From Neptunomonas phycophila (lineage in GTDB: Bacteria; Pseudomonadota; Gammaproteobacteria; Pseudomonadales; Balneatricaceae), in assembly GCF_001922575.1 (NCBI RefSeq), contig NZ_MRCI01000001.1, positions 1 through 64,000 of the forward strand: DNA of 64,000 nt, written 5' to 3'. A program made the translations under genes and the position numbers. How positions within the stretch are numbered: position 1 is the stretch's first letter; every line of letters begins with the position of its first letter. Below are positions 42,647 to 52,217 of this stretch, in pieces. The notes under the pieces were generated by a model. The model was not told the DNA's origin, did no database searches, and saw only the letters and a program-made list of their open reading frames with translations.

Positions 42647-45532
42647 ATGACGGTGCCTACCGACTTAGTGTCACTTCCTAAATACCTAACCAGTCGCGTC
42701 ACTGTTTTTGTGATGGTCATTTTGGCGTGCTTTGTTGGTATGTTTATCGCGACAATCTTGCGGATAAACCAAGCTGCTGTATTAAATGAGAACCCTTTAG
42801 GCTCGTCTGGACTATTGGCAATTACCCAAAATCGCTTACAAAACGAAATGGGGTCGCTGCAAGACTACCTAGCCTATATGCATGGCCAGTCTGAGCAAGA
42901 CCTTAAAGAGCAACTGCAAGCGCAAGTGGTACAGGCGCATGGTCATGCCACTTATCTATATAATCGCTTTCAGGGCGCACTTTCCCAATCTGAACTGCAA
43001 AGCTTGCTTGTTGAGACACTGCGTCGCTGGCGTTTTAAACAAGGGCGCGGCTATCTTTTTATCGATGATATGCAGGGGCTTTGCATTTTATTACCCTCTA
43101 ACCCCTCCCTTGAAGGAATGTTGCTAAAAGATAATCAAGATGATCAGGGAACATTCATCATGAGAGCCATACTGGATGCGGTTAAAAACCCGGAGGGGGC
43201 GGGGTTTGCTCGTTACCGTTGGTATATGCCTTATCACGGCTCGCAGATGTACGATAAGGTTTCTTATATAAAATATTTTGAACCCATGGACTGGGTTATT
43301 GGAGCCGGTGATTATTTAGAGATCGCTCAGCAAGAGATTCAAGCGAAAGCCCTGCAGCGCGTTGCGAGTATGAATATAGGCCAACGAGGTGCTTTTACGG
43401 TGCTTGATAAGGCGGGCCATATTCTTTATAGCCCGACCATAGAAGCTTCGGCGGAACGTCAGCATTATACCCAAGTGGAGGATTTAGCATTTCGATCTCT
43501 GATGCGAGAGATGTTGTTAATTTCCCAAAAGGGAGGCGGCTTTAGTGAGTATGATTGGTTTGAAAACGGGAATGATGAGTCGATAACAAAGTTAGCGTTG
43601 GTAAAAGATTTTGAGCCGTGGGGTTGGGTTGTTATCGCAGATATGTATCCCGATGAAGACCAGATCGAACACGCGGGATGGGTGGCGTTAAGTTCGCCGT
43701 ATGTCAGCTATATTAAGCAGATTTCTGGTGTAACTATAGCCGTTATAATTCTGTTAGTAGGTTTAGTGTGGCGTTATCGCCTTGCGCTGATTAAGTTGCA
43801 GCAAGGGGTTTCTAGTCAAGCCAGCGATGCTCAACTGGCCTTCTCACGTACACGTCAAGAACTTGATATTGCCGCCTGTGTTTTCGATACCTCGCGCGAG
43901 GGTATTATGGTGACAGATGCCGATAATCTCATCGTCGCCACTAACCCCGCGTTTACTAAAATAACAGGCTATGAGCAAAGCAGCGTTCTTGGAAAAAACC
44001 CTAGTTTTTTATCCTCTGGTCAGCAAACAAGCGAATTTTATCGTGCTTTGTGGAGTAGTTTAGCGGTATTTGATCAATGGCAAGGTGAGATATGGAACCG
44101 CACCAAGCAGGGCGATATATATTTACAGCAAATGGCAATTTCGGTGTTCCGTGATGATCAAAAGCGTATTAAAAATTACATTGCTACGTTTAGTGATCGG
44201 TCAGAACATGTGTTGGCGGAGCAGCAATTAAAGTATTTAGCTGAGTATGATGACTTAACCGGCTTGCCTAACCGACGCTTGTTGCATGATCGCGTTAAGC
44301 AGTACATTGATCTTTCAGAACAGCGTGGCATGCAAAAGTTTTCGCTGCTTTTTATTGATCTAGACCGTTTTAAAAATATTAATGACTCTTTAGGTCATAA
44401 TGTGGGTGATGTTGTTCTGAGACAAATAGCTGAACGTCTAAACAGCATTGTTCGAGATGTTGACAGCGTGGCGCGTATTGGCGGTGATGAGTTCGCCATT
44501 CTGCTAACCGTACGCCGAGAGGAAGTATTAAGTGCTGCTGCTAATTTATCAGAACGTTTGATGAAGTCGTTGTCTGCGCCAATTTACAGTGATGATTTGG
44601 AGCTAACGGTAACGCCAAGTATTGGAATTACGTTGTTCCCTGATGACGGAAATACAGCCGATACGTTGTTTAGAAATGCGGATACTGCTTTGTACCATGC
44701 CAAAGAGCAAGGCCGTAACAACTACCAGTTTTACAGTGTTGAAATGAACGAAAAAGCATCCAGTCGTCTTAGGGTGGAGCATGGTTTACGTCAGGCATTA
44801 GAGCATCAAGAGTTTTTCCTTGCTTATCAGCCTTTGTACTCGTTGATCGATGGTCGTGTTACCGGGTGTGAAGCGCTCATTCGCTGGAAACATGAGGGGA
44901 AACTCATGCCGCCTGCTGAGTTTATACCCTTGGCTGAAGAGGTAGGATTAATCAATGGTATCGGTGATTGGGTGCTTCATGAAGCTTGTCGTCAAGGTGC
45001 TTATTGGCGCGAGGCCGGTGTAGATATACCGTGTATTTCTGTCAATGTGTCGGGTGCGCAATTTAAAGAAAGCTTGCTTACCACAGTGACTCGCGCTTTA
45101 GAAAAAACAGGTTTCCCTGGAGAAAGCTTGGTTTTAGAGTTAACGGAAACAGCGTTGATGCTCGATACCGCGAAAACCGAACGCATACTACTGACGTTGC
45201 AGAAAATGGGGGTACGTATTGCTTTGGACGATTTTGGTACAGGATATTCTAGTTTGGCATACCTAAAGCGGTTTCCTATCGATAAATTGAAGATTGATCG
45301 AGCCTTCATCGATGGGCTGCCTCATGATTCGGATGACAAAGCTATTACGGCCTCTATCCTAGATGTTTCGCGACATTTGGGCTTGGAGACCGTTGCTGAA
45401 GGGGTTGAAACCCAAGAGCAAGCTGCTTACCTAACCGCTAACGGATGTGATGTAGCTCAGGGGTATTTCTATTCCTATCCATTGTCACCAGATGAACTAG
45501 AAACTGTTATTAGTAAGTCTAATGCCATTTAA
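42647..45532 (+). CDS. membrane Cache-PAS-GGDEF-EAL protein
   Basis: A 961-residue c-di-GMP signalling protein. TM1 is about 16-38. A periplasmic Cache-type sensor follows (about 45-350, with GYLFIDDMQG and MDWVIGAGDYLE), then TM2 (about 355-378) and PAS (about 405-520). The GGDEF domain has an intact GGDEF motif at 612-616 (RIGGDEFAILL). The EAL domain has E742 in CEALIRWKH and DDFGTGYSSLAYLKRFPIDKLKID. Both catalytic motifs look intact, so it could make or break c-di-GMP. It lies downstream of the V-ATPase operon but has a 140-base gap and no evident link. Confidence 0.93.
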   Translation: MTVPTDLVSLPKYLTSRVTVFVMVILACFVGMFIATILRINQAAVLNENPLGSSGLLAITQNRLQNEMGSLQDYLAYMHGQSEQDLKEQLQAQVVQAHGHATYLYNRFQGALSQSELQSLLVETLRRWRFKQGRGYLFIDDMQGLCILLPSNPSLEGMLLKDNQDDQGTFIMRAILDAVKNPEGAGFARYRWYMPYHGSQMYDKVSYIKYFEPMDWVIGAGDYLEIAQQEIQAKALQRVASMNIGQRGAFTVLDKAGHILYSPTIEASAERQHYTQVEDLAFRSLMREMLLISQKGGGFSEYDWFENGNDESITKLALVKDFEPWGWVVIADMYPDEDQIEHAGWVALSSPYVSYIKQISGVTIAVIILLVGLVWRYRLALIKLQQGVSSQASDAQLAFSRTRQELDIAACVFDTSREGIMVTDADNLIVATNPAFTKITGYEQSSVLGKNPSFLSSGQQTSEFYRALWSSLAVFDQWQGEIWNRTKQGDIYLQQMAISVFRDDQKRIKNYIATFSDRSEHVLAEQQLKYLAEYDDLTGLPNRRLLHDRVKQYIDLSEQRGMQKFSLLFIDLDRFKNINDSLGHNVGDVVLRQIAERLNSIVRDVDSVARIGGDEFAILLTVRREEVLSAAANLSERLMKSLSAPIYSDDLELTVTPSIGITLFPDDGNTADTLFRNADTALYHAKEQGRNNYQFYSVEMNEKASSRLRVEHGLRQALEHQEFFLAYQPLYSLIDGRVTGCEALIRWKHEGKLMPPAEFIPLAEEVGLINGIGDWVLHEACRQGAYWREAGVDIPCISVNVSGAQFKESLLTTVTRALEKTGFPGESLVLELTETALMLDTAKTERILLTLQKMGVRIALDDFGTGYSSLAYLKRFPIDKLKIDRAFIDGLPHDSDDKAITASILDVSRHLGLETVAEGVETQEQAAYLTANGCDVAQGYFYSYPLSPDELETVISKSNAI

Positions 45533-45595
45533 GTTTTATTTGTTTGGCTAATTTCTATCTTCCTGTAATCTCCCTTTTTTTACAGTGAGGTAGTT

Positions 45596-46504
45596 ATGTT
45601 TTCACTCTGGATTCCCGTATCTAGTCTGTTGGTCGCCATGGCGCTTTGGTCGAGCTCTTTTATTGCTCTGAAAATGGCGTTTGTTCATTATGACCCAATG
45701 GTAGTAATTTTTGGGCGTATGTTTGTGGCCGCTGTCTGCTTTATGTTTTTTTTAAAAGCAGTGATGCGGTTTGAGTATCGCTCGGGGGATTGGCGCCTAT
45801 TGCTGTTGATGGTCGCGAGTGAGCCTTGCCTGTATTTTTTATTTGAAGCCCATGCATTACAAAATACCAGTGCTACTCAGGCCGGTATGATAACGGCGTT
45901 AGCGCCCTTGTTAGTGGCTATGGGGGCTTTGATTTTTTTGGCTGAGCGGCTCCATAAAATGGCGTGGGTGGGCTTTGCTGTTGCGGTTATTGGGGCTGTT
46001 TGGCTCAGTATGGCTGGCGACGAAAGCGAATCTGCTCCTAATCCATTGTGGGGGAACTTCCTTGAGTTCTGTGCCATGGTATGTGCAACCTGCTACACCT
46101 TGTGTTTGAAGCATTTGTCTACTCGTTATTCCACTTGGTTTTTGACGGCCATGCAGGCGTTTTGCGGGACGATATTTTTTGCTCCCTTCTTGTTTTTGCC
46201 AAGTACGCAATTGCCTACGCAGGTGGTTCCAGAGGGGATTTGGCCCATCGTGTATTTGGGAACATTGATAAATATTGGCGCTTACGGCTTGTTCAACTTT
46301 GGTGTGTCGCGAATTAACGCGGGGCAAGCATCAGCCTTTATCAATCTAATACCAGTGTTCACGCTGGGCTTGGCGTTCTGGCTGTTAGGCGAGCGTCTAA
46401 ATGGTCAGCAGTTAATCGCTTCGTTATTGGTACTAGGCGGTGTTCTCTTGAGCCAATGGCAACCGAGGAAATCTAAAAAAGATAAAGTGGCATCTTTTGC
46501 CTAG
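45596..46504 (+). CDS. EamA-family (DMT) transporter
   Basis: A 302-residue membrane protein with ten predicted helices in two EamA repeats (first from LLVAMALWSSSFIALK, second from FLEFCAMVCATCYTLCLK). Such proteins export or import small metabolites; the substrate is not known. GTGAGG precedes ATG 45596. Its stop overlaps by 4 bases the end of the convergent Nudix gene, so no terminator separates them. Confidence 0.9.
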   Translation: MFSLWIPVSSLLVAMALWSSSFIALKMAFVHYDPMVVIFGRMFVAAVCFMFFLKAVMRFEYRSGDWRLLLLMVASEPCLYFLFEAHALQNTSATQAGMITALAPLLVAMGALIFLAERLHKMAWVGFAVAVIGAVWLSMAGDESESAPNPLWGNFLEFCAMVCATCYTLCLKHLSTRYSTWFLTAMQAFCGTIFFAPFLFLPSTQLPTQVVPEGIWPIVYLGTLINIGAYGLFNFGVSRINAGQASAFINLIPVFTLGLAFWLLGERLNGQQLIASLLVLGGVLLSQWQPRKSKKDKVASFA

Positions 46505-47067
46505 GCATTAGCTTCGCGTATATATTCTCCTGGAGCCGTATCAAGAAGCACCGTATGCAATGGGAACTTGCCGTTCTTTTTGTCCTCAATATAAAAACGC
46601 AAGGCATTGTGGATGGTTTGAAAGGCAAGCTGGTCCCATGGAATCTCGTTGATATGGAAGAGCTCCACTTCGAGCGACTCTTCGCTGGCGGCATATTCGG
46701 GGGAAGTAAGCTCTGCAAGGTAGAGCATTTGTACTTGGTTTACGTGGACGATTGATGTCAGTGTATACAGTTTTCTAATGGTGACACTGGCGCATGCTTC
46801 CTCAAAAGTTTCTCGTAGAGCGGCTTGTTCTACGGATTCATTATTTTCCATAAAGCCGGCCGGTAGTGTCCAATAGCCGATTCGCGGCTCAATAGCGCGC
46901 TTGCACAGCAGTATATACTCTTCCTGATAGACTGGTAGGCAACCCGCTATGATATTGGGGTTGGAGTAATGGATAGTCTCACAGGCATGGCATACGTGGC
47001 GGGGTCTGTTATCACCCGCTGGTACCTCGACCGAAACCGGTTGCCCGCATTCACTGCAAAAATTCAT
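46501..47067 (-). CDS. Nudix hydrolase with N-terminal zinc ribbon
   Basis: A 188-residue protein. A zinc ribbon (C4xxC7 and C27xxC30, in FCSECGQ and VCHACET) precedes a Nudix domain with the box GFMENNESVEQAALRETFEEA, in which the usual EExG is EEAC. This layout is close to the NADH pyrophosphatase-related zinc-ribbon Nudix group, but the NudC SQPWPFP-type motif is absent. The substrate is unknown. It overlaps the EamA gene tail to tail and is divergent from a second Nudix gene. Confidence 0.88.
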   Translation of the reverse strand: MNFCSECGQPVSVEVPAGDNRPRHVCHACETIHYSNPNIIAGCLPVYQEEYILLCKRAIEPRIGYWTLPAGFMENNESVEQAALRETFEEACASVTIRKLYTLTSIVHVNQVQMLYLAELTSPEYAASEESLEVELFHINEIPWDQLAFQTIHNALRFYIEDKKNGKFPLHTVLLDTAPGEYIREANA

Positions 47068-47150
47068 GAGTGCTATCCTTACCTGTATAAAAGTCTAAGT
47101 GAAGTAGTGGCGCAAGGGTATGATAGTTCGCCTTGTGCTAAGGTGATTTT

Positions 47151-47744
47151 ATGATAAACCAATTACGCCAGCGGTTGGCTATTTATAAACCGCGTTTGAT
47201 TACCGCGCGTAAACCTCAAGCCAGTGTGCTAATAGCACTAACAAACGAGCCAGACCCGCATGTGATCCTAACACGTCGCTCTGCTAAGCTTTCGACGCAC
47301 AGTGGCGAAGTCGCCTTCCCAGGTGGTAAGCAAGATGCGACTGATCCGGATTTAAAGTTTACGGCCTTACGTGAGGCCGAAGAAGAAGTCGGTTTGCTGC
47401 CCCATCGTGTTGAGATATTAGCGCAATTAGGGCAGGTTGTGTCGTTGCATCAAGTGGTGGTAACGCCTTGGGTGGGGATTGTTGAGCCGGATGAGCCGTT
47501 AACGGCAAACCTCGACGAGCTGGATGAAATTTTTCGTGTGCCACTGTCTTTTTTTATGCAGGATACCCGACACCATACGGATGAGATTCTATTCAAAGGG
47601 AAAACACGTTATGTACCTGCTTATCAATATGATGGTCATATAATTTGGGGGCTGACGGCGTTTATGCTGGTAGAATTATTGAATGTAGGCTTGGATGCTG
47701 GCATTCCTATGAAGCCAAGACCTGAGCATGAAAGCGACTGCTAG
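47151..47744 (+). CDS. CoA pyrophosphatase-type Nudix hydrolase (NudL-like)
   Basis: A 197-residue Nudix enzyme. The CoA-specific motif LTRRSAKLSTHSGEVAFPGGKQD directly precedes the Nudix box (GGKQDATDPDLKFTALREAEEEVGL). It is expected to split CoA and its derivatives into phosphopantetheine and 3',5'-ADP. It starts at ATG 47151 and is followed 11 bases later by a DUF1289 gene. Confidence 0.9.
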   Translation: MINQLRQRLAIYKPRLITARKPQASVLIALTNEPDPHVILTRRSAKLSTHSGEVAFPGGKQDATDPDLKFTALREAEEEVGLLPHRVEILAQLGQVVSLHQVVVTPWVGIVEPDEPLTANLDELDEIFRVPLSFFMQDTRHHTDEILFKGKTRYVPAYQYDGHIIWGLTAFMLVELLNVGLDAGIPMKPRPEHESDC

Positions 47745-47755
47745 AGTTAAGTTAA

Positions 47756-47971
47756 ATGACGATAAAAAGTACCTCCGCAAGTGGTAACCCTTCCCAGACT
47801 AAACCTGTACCTAATCCATGTGTAGGTGTCTGCGTATTAGATATGAATGATATTTGCACAGCTTGTCATCGCTCAGGCATGGAGATCGCTGAGTGGGGTT
47901 TACTGAGCGACGATCAAAAGCGTGAAGCTTGGCAGAGAATTGTGCGGCGAGAAAACGGTGAAGTATGTTAG
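47756..47971 (+). CDS. DUF1289 family protein
   Basis: A 71-residue protein with the DUF1289 pattern NPCVGVCVLDMNDICTACHRSGMEIAEWGLLSDDQKREAW. The four cysteines (C22, C26, C34, C37 by count from the start) suggest metal or Fe-S binding. The function is unknown. It follows the Nudix gene by 11 bases, so the two are probably co-transcribed. Confidence 0.88.
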   Translation: MTIKSTSASGNPSQTKPVPNPCVGVCVLDMNDICTACHRSGMEIAEWGLLSDDQKREAWQRIVRRENGEVC

Positions 47972-48008
47972 TACTTACTCATGATCTTTTTGCCGTTTAG
48001 GAGGCGTT

Positions 48009-48317
48009 ATGAATGTCATGATAGATCTTTGTGTTGTGCCGCTGGGTGTTGGTGTTTCTGTTTCACCCTACGTGGCCGAATGCCAGCGTATTATTAAAGC
48101 GTCTGGTCTATCTCATCAAATGCACGCATATGGAACGAATATCGAAGGTGAGTGGGATGCTGTTTTTGCTACCGTCAAACAGTGTCATGAAGCGGTACAC
48201 GGTATGGGCGCACCACGGATCACTACCTCAATACGCGTTGGGACGCGCGTTGATCGCGAGCAGACTATCGCTGATAAAGTGCAAAGTGTTTATGAGAAGT
48301 TAGACGCTGCAGATTAG
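48009..48317 (+). CDS. MTH1187/YkoF-like thiamine-binding protein
   Basis: A 102-residue protein of the MTH1187 (UPF0045) family. MIDLCVVPLGVGVSVSPYVAECQRIIKASGLSHQMHAYGTNIEGEWDAVF is characteristic. Members with this ferredoxin-like fold bind thiamine or its precursors. AGGAGG (48000-48005) gives a strong ribosome-binding site for ATG 48009. Its stop codon is inside a long hairpin shared with the convergent gene. Confidence 0.9.
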   Translation: MNVMIDLCVVPLGVGVSVSPYVAECQRIIKASGLSHQMHAYGTNIEGEWDAVFATVKQCHEAVHGMGAPRITTSIRVGTRVDREQTIADKVQSVYEKLDAAD

Positions 48318-48336
48318 CTAGCCGTAATCTGCAGCG
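48305..48336. terminator. 12-bp hairpin between convergent genes, enclosing a stop codon
   Basis: cgctgcagatta (48305-48316) pairs perfectly with taatctgcagcg (48325-48336) around an 8-base loop. The stop codon at 48315-48317 spans the stem-loop junction. There is no T-run, so termination efficiency is uncertain, but the place (between two converging genes 25 bases apart) fits a bidirectional terminator. Confidence 0.65.
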
Positions 48337-48342
48337 CTTGGG

Positions 48343-49617
48343 TTAATCGTCTAGGTCTTCGACGGGTAACGGAATGATTTTTGCCGACTTGATCAGGTTG
48401 TCAGTCATTTGTAATGTTTCGATCTGATAGCGGCCTATTTGCAAGCAAACGTTTGCATCAGGGATAGATTCGAGCGTTTCTATAATTAACCCATTGAGGG
48501 TTTTAGGGCCGTCAGTGGGTAGCTCCCAGTCAAGTGATTTGTTGATCTCTCGAACATACGCCGAGGCTTCAATAAAGAAGCTTCCGTCTTCTTGGCGGTG
48601 GATATCGTTATTGTCTTCACGGTGTTCCGCCGATAGTTCGCCAACAATTTCTTCCAGAATGTCTTCAAGGGTTGCTATGCCTTGGACGTCACCGTATTCA
48701 TCCACAACAAGGCCAATACGACGGCTTCCTTTTTGGAAATTGAGCAATTGGGTTTGCAGTGGAGTACCTTCCGGAATGAAGTAAGGCTCTCTGATAACTT
48801 GCAAAATAGAGGCTTTGTTGACCGTGCCCTGTTGGATGAGCTGAGCGAGGTTACGCATGTGTAGAATGCCCACCACCCGGTTGATATCGCCGTTATAGAC
48901 GGGAAGGCGGGTATGCTGCGTATGGGAAAGTCTATCGAGAATTTCATCGAGCTCTAAATCTAAATCAATCCCTTGTATTTCACTACGAGGGATCATGATG
49001 TCATCAACGGTTACGTCATTGAGCTCTAAAACACCTAGCAGCATTGATTGCTTACGCTTGGGCAGCAACGCGCCTGCTTCATTCACTAAGGTGCGCAGTT
49101 CTTCTGAGCTAATGTGGTGGTCGCCACTTCCTGCCGTGCTGATCCCAAAAATTTTAAGAATAGTATTGGTAATACCATTGACTACCCACACCAGAGGGTA
49201 GCTTATTTTAAGCAGCGGAATTAGAAGGTAGCTCGCCGGGAATGCTATTTTTTCTGGGTACAAAGCGGCGACCGTTTTAGGTGACACTTCTGCGAATATA
49301 AGAATAACAATGGTCAGGGCTGCGGTGGCTATCGCAATACCCGCATCACCCCATAAACGAACCGCAATGACAGTTGCAATGGCAGATGCCAAAATGTTGA
49401 CAAAGTTATTGCCGATTAAGATGACGCCGATTAAGCGGTCTGGCCGGTCCAGTAACTTACTTGCTTGACGAGCACCGCGGTGCTTTTGTTTAACAAGATG
49501 TTTTAACCGATAACGGTTAAGTGACATCATGCCTGTTTCTGAGCTGGAAAAGAATGCTGAACAGAGAATCAGGAAGCAGAGAACTCCGAGAAGAAATCCT
49601 ATTGATGCGTCTTCCAA
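48343..49617 (-). CDS. HlyC/CorC (CNNM) family protein
   Basis: A 424-residue protein with a DUF21/CNNM membrane domain (about 1-180; four helices starting GFLLGVLCFLILCSAFFSSSETGMM), a CBS pair (about 205-330, with IMIPRSEIQGID and GDINRVVGILHMRN) and a C-terminal CorC_HlyC domain (about 345-420). Members take part in Mg2+/Co2+ efflux or Na+-coupled Mg2+ extrusion. It resembles YfjD/CorB of enterobacteria. A CcsA-like gene lies upstream on the same strand, 78 bases away. Confidence 0.92.
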   Translation of the reverse strand: MEDASIGFLLGVLCFLILCSAFFSSSETGMMSLNRYRLKHLVKQKHRGARQASKLLDRPDRLIGVILIGNNFVNILASAIATVIAVRLWGDAGIAIATAALTIVILIFAEVSPKTVAALYPEKIAFPASYLLIPLLKISYPLVWVVNGITNTILKIFGISTAGSGDHHISSEELRTLVNEAGALLPKRKQSMLLGVLELNDVTVDDIMIPRSEIQGIDLDLELDEILDRLSHTQHTRLPVYNGDINRVVGILHMRNLAQLIQQGTVNKASILQVIREPYFIPEGTPLQTQLLNFQKGSRRIGLVVDEYGDVQGIATLEDILEEIVGELSAEHREDNNDIHRQEDGSFFIEASAYVREINKSLDWELPTDGPKTLNGLIIETLESIPDANVCLQIGRYQIETLQMTDNLIKSAKIIPLPVEDLDD

Positions 49618-49695
49618 AACTTAGGGCCTTAACTTAAAAATGGAGACTCATTGTCAGTATCCCCAGCGGCGCTGTCAATACGCTGATGCGCTTGA

Positions 49696-50490
49696 TTAAC
49701 CACCATAGATAAGATCAATTACTAACTTAGAACCAAAGAAGCCAAGCATTAGAATCACGAACCCCGAAATTGTCCAGCGTACGGCGCGCTGACTGCGCCA
49801 CCCACGCATTAATCGACCCCACAATAAGACGGCATAAAGCAGCCAAGCAATAATGGATAAAGCTGTTTTATGAACCAAATGTTGGGCTAATAAATCATCA
49901 ACAAATAGGAAGCCTGTGATCAGCGATGCTGATAGTAGCCCCATTGCAATCCAAAGCATTTCAAATAATAAACGCTCCATTGTTTGAAGCGGGGGTAATG
50001 AGGCGACTAACCCACGTGTGTGGTGTTGTTTTAAAGCTTGATCTTGACGAGACAATAGAATGGCTTGGAAGGTAGCTACGGTAAACATGCTATAAGCTAA
50101 AATGGATAACAGTATGTGAAAAATCAAACCACCGCGGTATAAGTGTGGCTCACCTAATTCAGGACCCCAAACAGCCAACCCAGCTGCTAAGGCGGCCATC
50201 GGTAAAACACCAATAAACAAATTGTCTATTTTTTGGCGCAAGCTACTGAGTGTGACAATGACCGCTACCAACCAGGCTATTAACGATCCTGCGGCAAAAA
50301 AGCCAAGATTGATGCCATTGGGCTGGTGGAGTGTGTGATAAATCGAAAAAGTATGAAGAACGACAGCGGTAGTGGCCACGGCTCTAACGGCAAACCCAGA
50401 GGTGCGTTTGTTACCCTTTAATACTGTCCACTGTAGCGTGGCCGCAACCAAATATAATAAAACCGCTAACAGCGTTGAAATTAAAAGCAT
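49696..50490 (-). CDS. CcsA/YpjD-like cytochrome c assembly-family membrane protein
   Basis: A 264-residue membrane protein with about eight helices, matching the CcsA/CcmC superfamily domain as in Escherichia coli YpjD. It retains a histidine in HTFSIYHTL and another in HLVHKTALSIIAWLLYA, positions that could bind haem. The role is uncertain. The start is ATG 50490, because GGAGGA sits 5 bases before it; the frame is open to 50523. It is divergent from ffh, the standard neighbourhood of ypjD. Confidence 0.88.
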   Translation of the reverse strand: MLLISTLLAVLLYLVAATLQWTVLKGNKRTSGFAVRAVATTAVVLHTFSIYHTLHQPNGINLGFFAAGSLIAWLVAVIVTLSSLRQKIDNLFIGVLPMAALAAGLAVWGPELGEPHLYRGGLIFHILLSILAYSMFTVATFQAILLSRQDQALKQHHTRGLVASLPPLQTMERLLFEMLWIAMGLLSASLITGFLFVDDLLAQHLVHKTALSIIAWLLYAVLLWGRLMRGWRSQRAVRWTISGFVILMLGFFGSKLVIDLIYGG

Positions 50491-50672
50491 GAAGTCCTCC
50501 TGATAGACGCCGTAGTTTGGCACAAATAGAAGGTATAGGAAATAATGGGGTGTGGTGCTCTATTACACTAGGCTATAATGAGCGCCATATTTAAGCATTT
50601 AAGGTAAACCGTAACGCAATCCCTGATTTTTATAGCTGATGTTGGTGGGAATGCGGGGTATCAGAGGCGACT

Positions 50673-52055
50673 ATGTTTGAGAACCTGTCAGAACGATTAA
50701 CGAAAACGCTCCGTGCTGTTACGGGGCAGGCAAAACTGACCGAAGACAATATAAAAGATACGCTACGTGAAGTGCGTATGGCGTTGCTTGAAGCCGATGT
50801 GGCGCTTCCCGTTGTTAAAGATTTTGTGAATGGGGTCAAGGAGCGAGCGGTAGGTCAAGAGGTCTCTAAAAGTCTAACTCCGGGCCAAGTTTTCGTTAAA
50901 ATTGTTAACGAAGAACTCGTGCGTGTCATGGGGGAAGCAAACGAGGCGCTAAATCTAGCGGCTAAGCCGCCTGCCGTCGTATTAATGGCGGGCTTGCAAG
51001 GGGCGGGTAAAACGACCTCGGTTGCCAAATTGGCGCGCTTGTTAAAAGACCGTGAAAAGAAGAAGGTCTTGGTTGTCTCTGCCGATGTATATCGTCCGGC
51101 GGCCATTAAGCAATTAGAGACCTTAGCTGGTGAAGTGGGGGTTGAATTCTACCCGTCAACGGCTGATCAAAAGCCAATTGATATAGCTAATAATGCTATC
51201 CAACATGCCCGTCTGCAGCATTTTGATGTGCTATTGGTGGATACTGCAGGCCGTTTGCACGTTGATGAAAGCATGATGGGCGAGATCAAAGAGCTCCACA
51301 GCGCGATTAATCCAGTAGAAACCCTGTTTGTGGTCGATGCCATGACCGGTCAGGACGCAGCTAATACTGCACGAGCATTTAATGAAGTCTTGCCACTTAC
51401 CGGTGTTATCCTCACGAAAGCTGATGGTGATGCGCGCGGCGGTGCTGCATTATCTGTGCGTCATATCACAGGTAAGCCGATTAAATTCATCGGTATGGGC
51501 GAAAAAGTCGATGCGCTAGAACCTTTTTATCCAGACCGTTTAGCGTCACGAATCCTTGGTATGGGGGATGTGCTATCTCTTATTGAGGAAGCCGAGCGCA
51601 AGATTGATAAAAACAAAGCTGAAAAATTCGCCCAGAAAATTAAGAAAGGCAAAGGCTTTGATTTAGAAGATTTCCGTGAGCAGTTGCAGCAAATGAGCAA
51701 CATGGGCGGCATGATGGGTATGTTGGATAAGCTGCCTGGTATGGGGCAATTGACTCAGCAAGCGGATACAGCCCAAGCAGAAAAAGGCATGAAGCAAATG
51801 GAGGTGATTATTAACTCCATGACGCAAAAAGAACGCCGTAACCCCGACATTATCAGTGGTTCTCGTAAAAAGCGTATTGCAATGGGATCTGGAACCCAGA
51901 TTCAAGATGTGAATCGTCTGCTAAAACAGCACAAGCAAATGTCAAAAATGATGAAAAAGTTTTCGGGCAAAGGTGGCATGTCTAAGATGATGCGTGGCAT
52001 GAAAGGTATGATGCCACCGGGCATGGGTGGAGGCGGCGGCTTCCCTCGGATGTAG
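50673..52055 (+). CDS. ffh: signal recognition particle protein Ffh
   Basis: A 460-residue SRP54 protein with a four-helix N domain (1-90) and a GTPase G domain (P-loop GLQGAGKTTSVAKLA near 107, DTAGRLH, TKADGDARGG). The C-terminal methionine-rich M domain (about 300-460) has many Met and Gly residues (MSNMGGMMGMLDKLPGMG). It targets membrane proteins cotranslationally with 4.5S RNA; that RNA gene is not in this window. Confidence 0.98.
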   Translation: MFENLSERLTKTLRAVTGQAKLTEDNIKDTLREVRMALLEADVALPVVKDFVNGVKERAVGQEVSKSLTPGQVFVKIVNEELVRVMGEANEALNLAAKPPAVVLMAGLQGAGKTTSVAKLARLLKDREKKKVLVVSADVYRPAAIKQLETLAGEVGVEFYPSTADQKPIDIANNAIQHARLQHFDVLLVDTAGRLHVDESMMGEIKELHSAINPVETLFVVDAMTGQDAANTARAFNEVLPLTGVILTKADGDARGGAALSVRHITGKPIKFIGMGEKVDALEPFYPDRLASRILGMGDVLSLIEEAERKIDKNKAEKFAQKIKKGKGFDLEDFREQLQQMSNMGGMMGMLDKLPGMGQLTQQADTAQAEKGMKQMEVIINSMTQKERRNPDIISGSRKKRIAMGSGTQIQDVNRLLKQHKQMSKMMKKFSGKGGMSKMMRGMKGMMPPGMGGGGGFPRM

Positions 52056-52088
52056 TCTGAATAAAAAATAATCAGAAAGCTTTAATTA

Positions 52089-52127
52089 GGGGGCGGGTTC
52101 GAGTAGAATTCGCCCCCTATAATTTTT
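52089..52127 (+). terminator. hairpin terminator after ffh
   Basis: gggggcg (52089-52095) pairs with cgccccc (52111-52117) around a 15-base loop, followed by tataattttt. It separates ffh from the rpsP operon. Confidence 0.75.
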
Positions 52128-52217
52128 ATGCCTGCATTGTCTTGCTAGTTTAGTCGGGCGATGTGGAAATCAAACGCAGGGCGATACCAAAACCCCGCAT
52201 AAATAAAGGGATCAACG

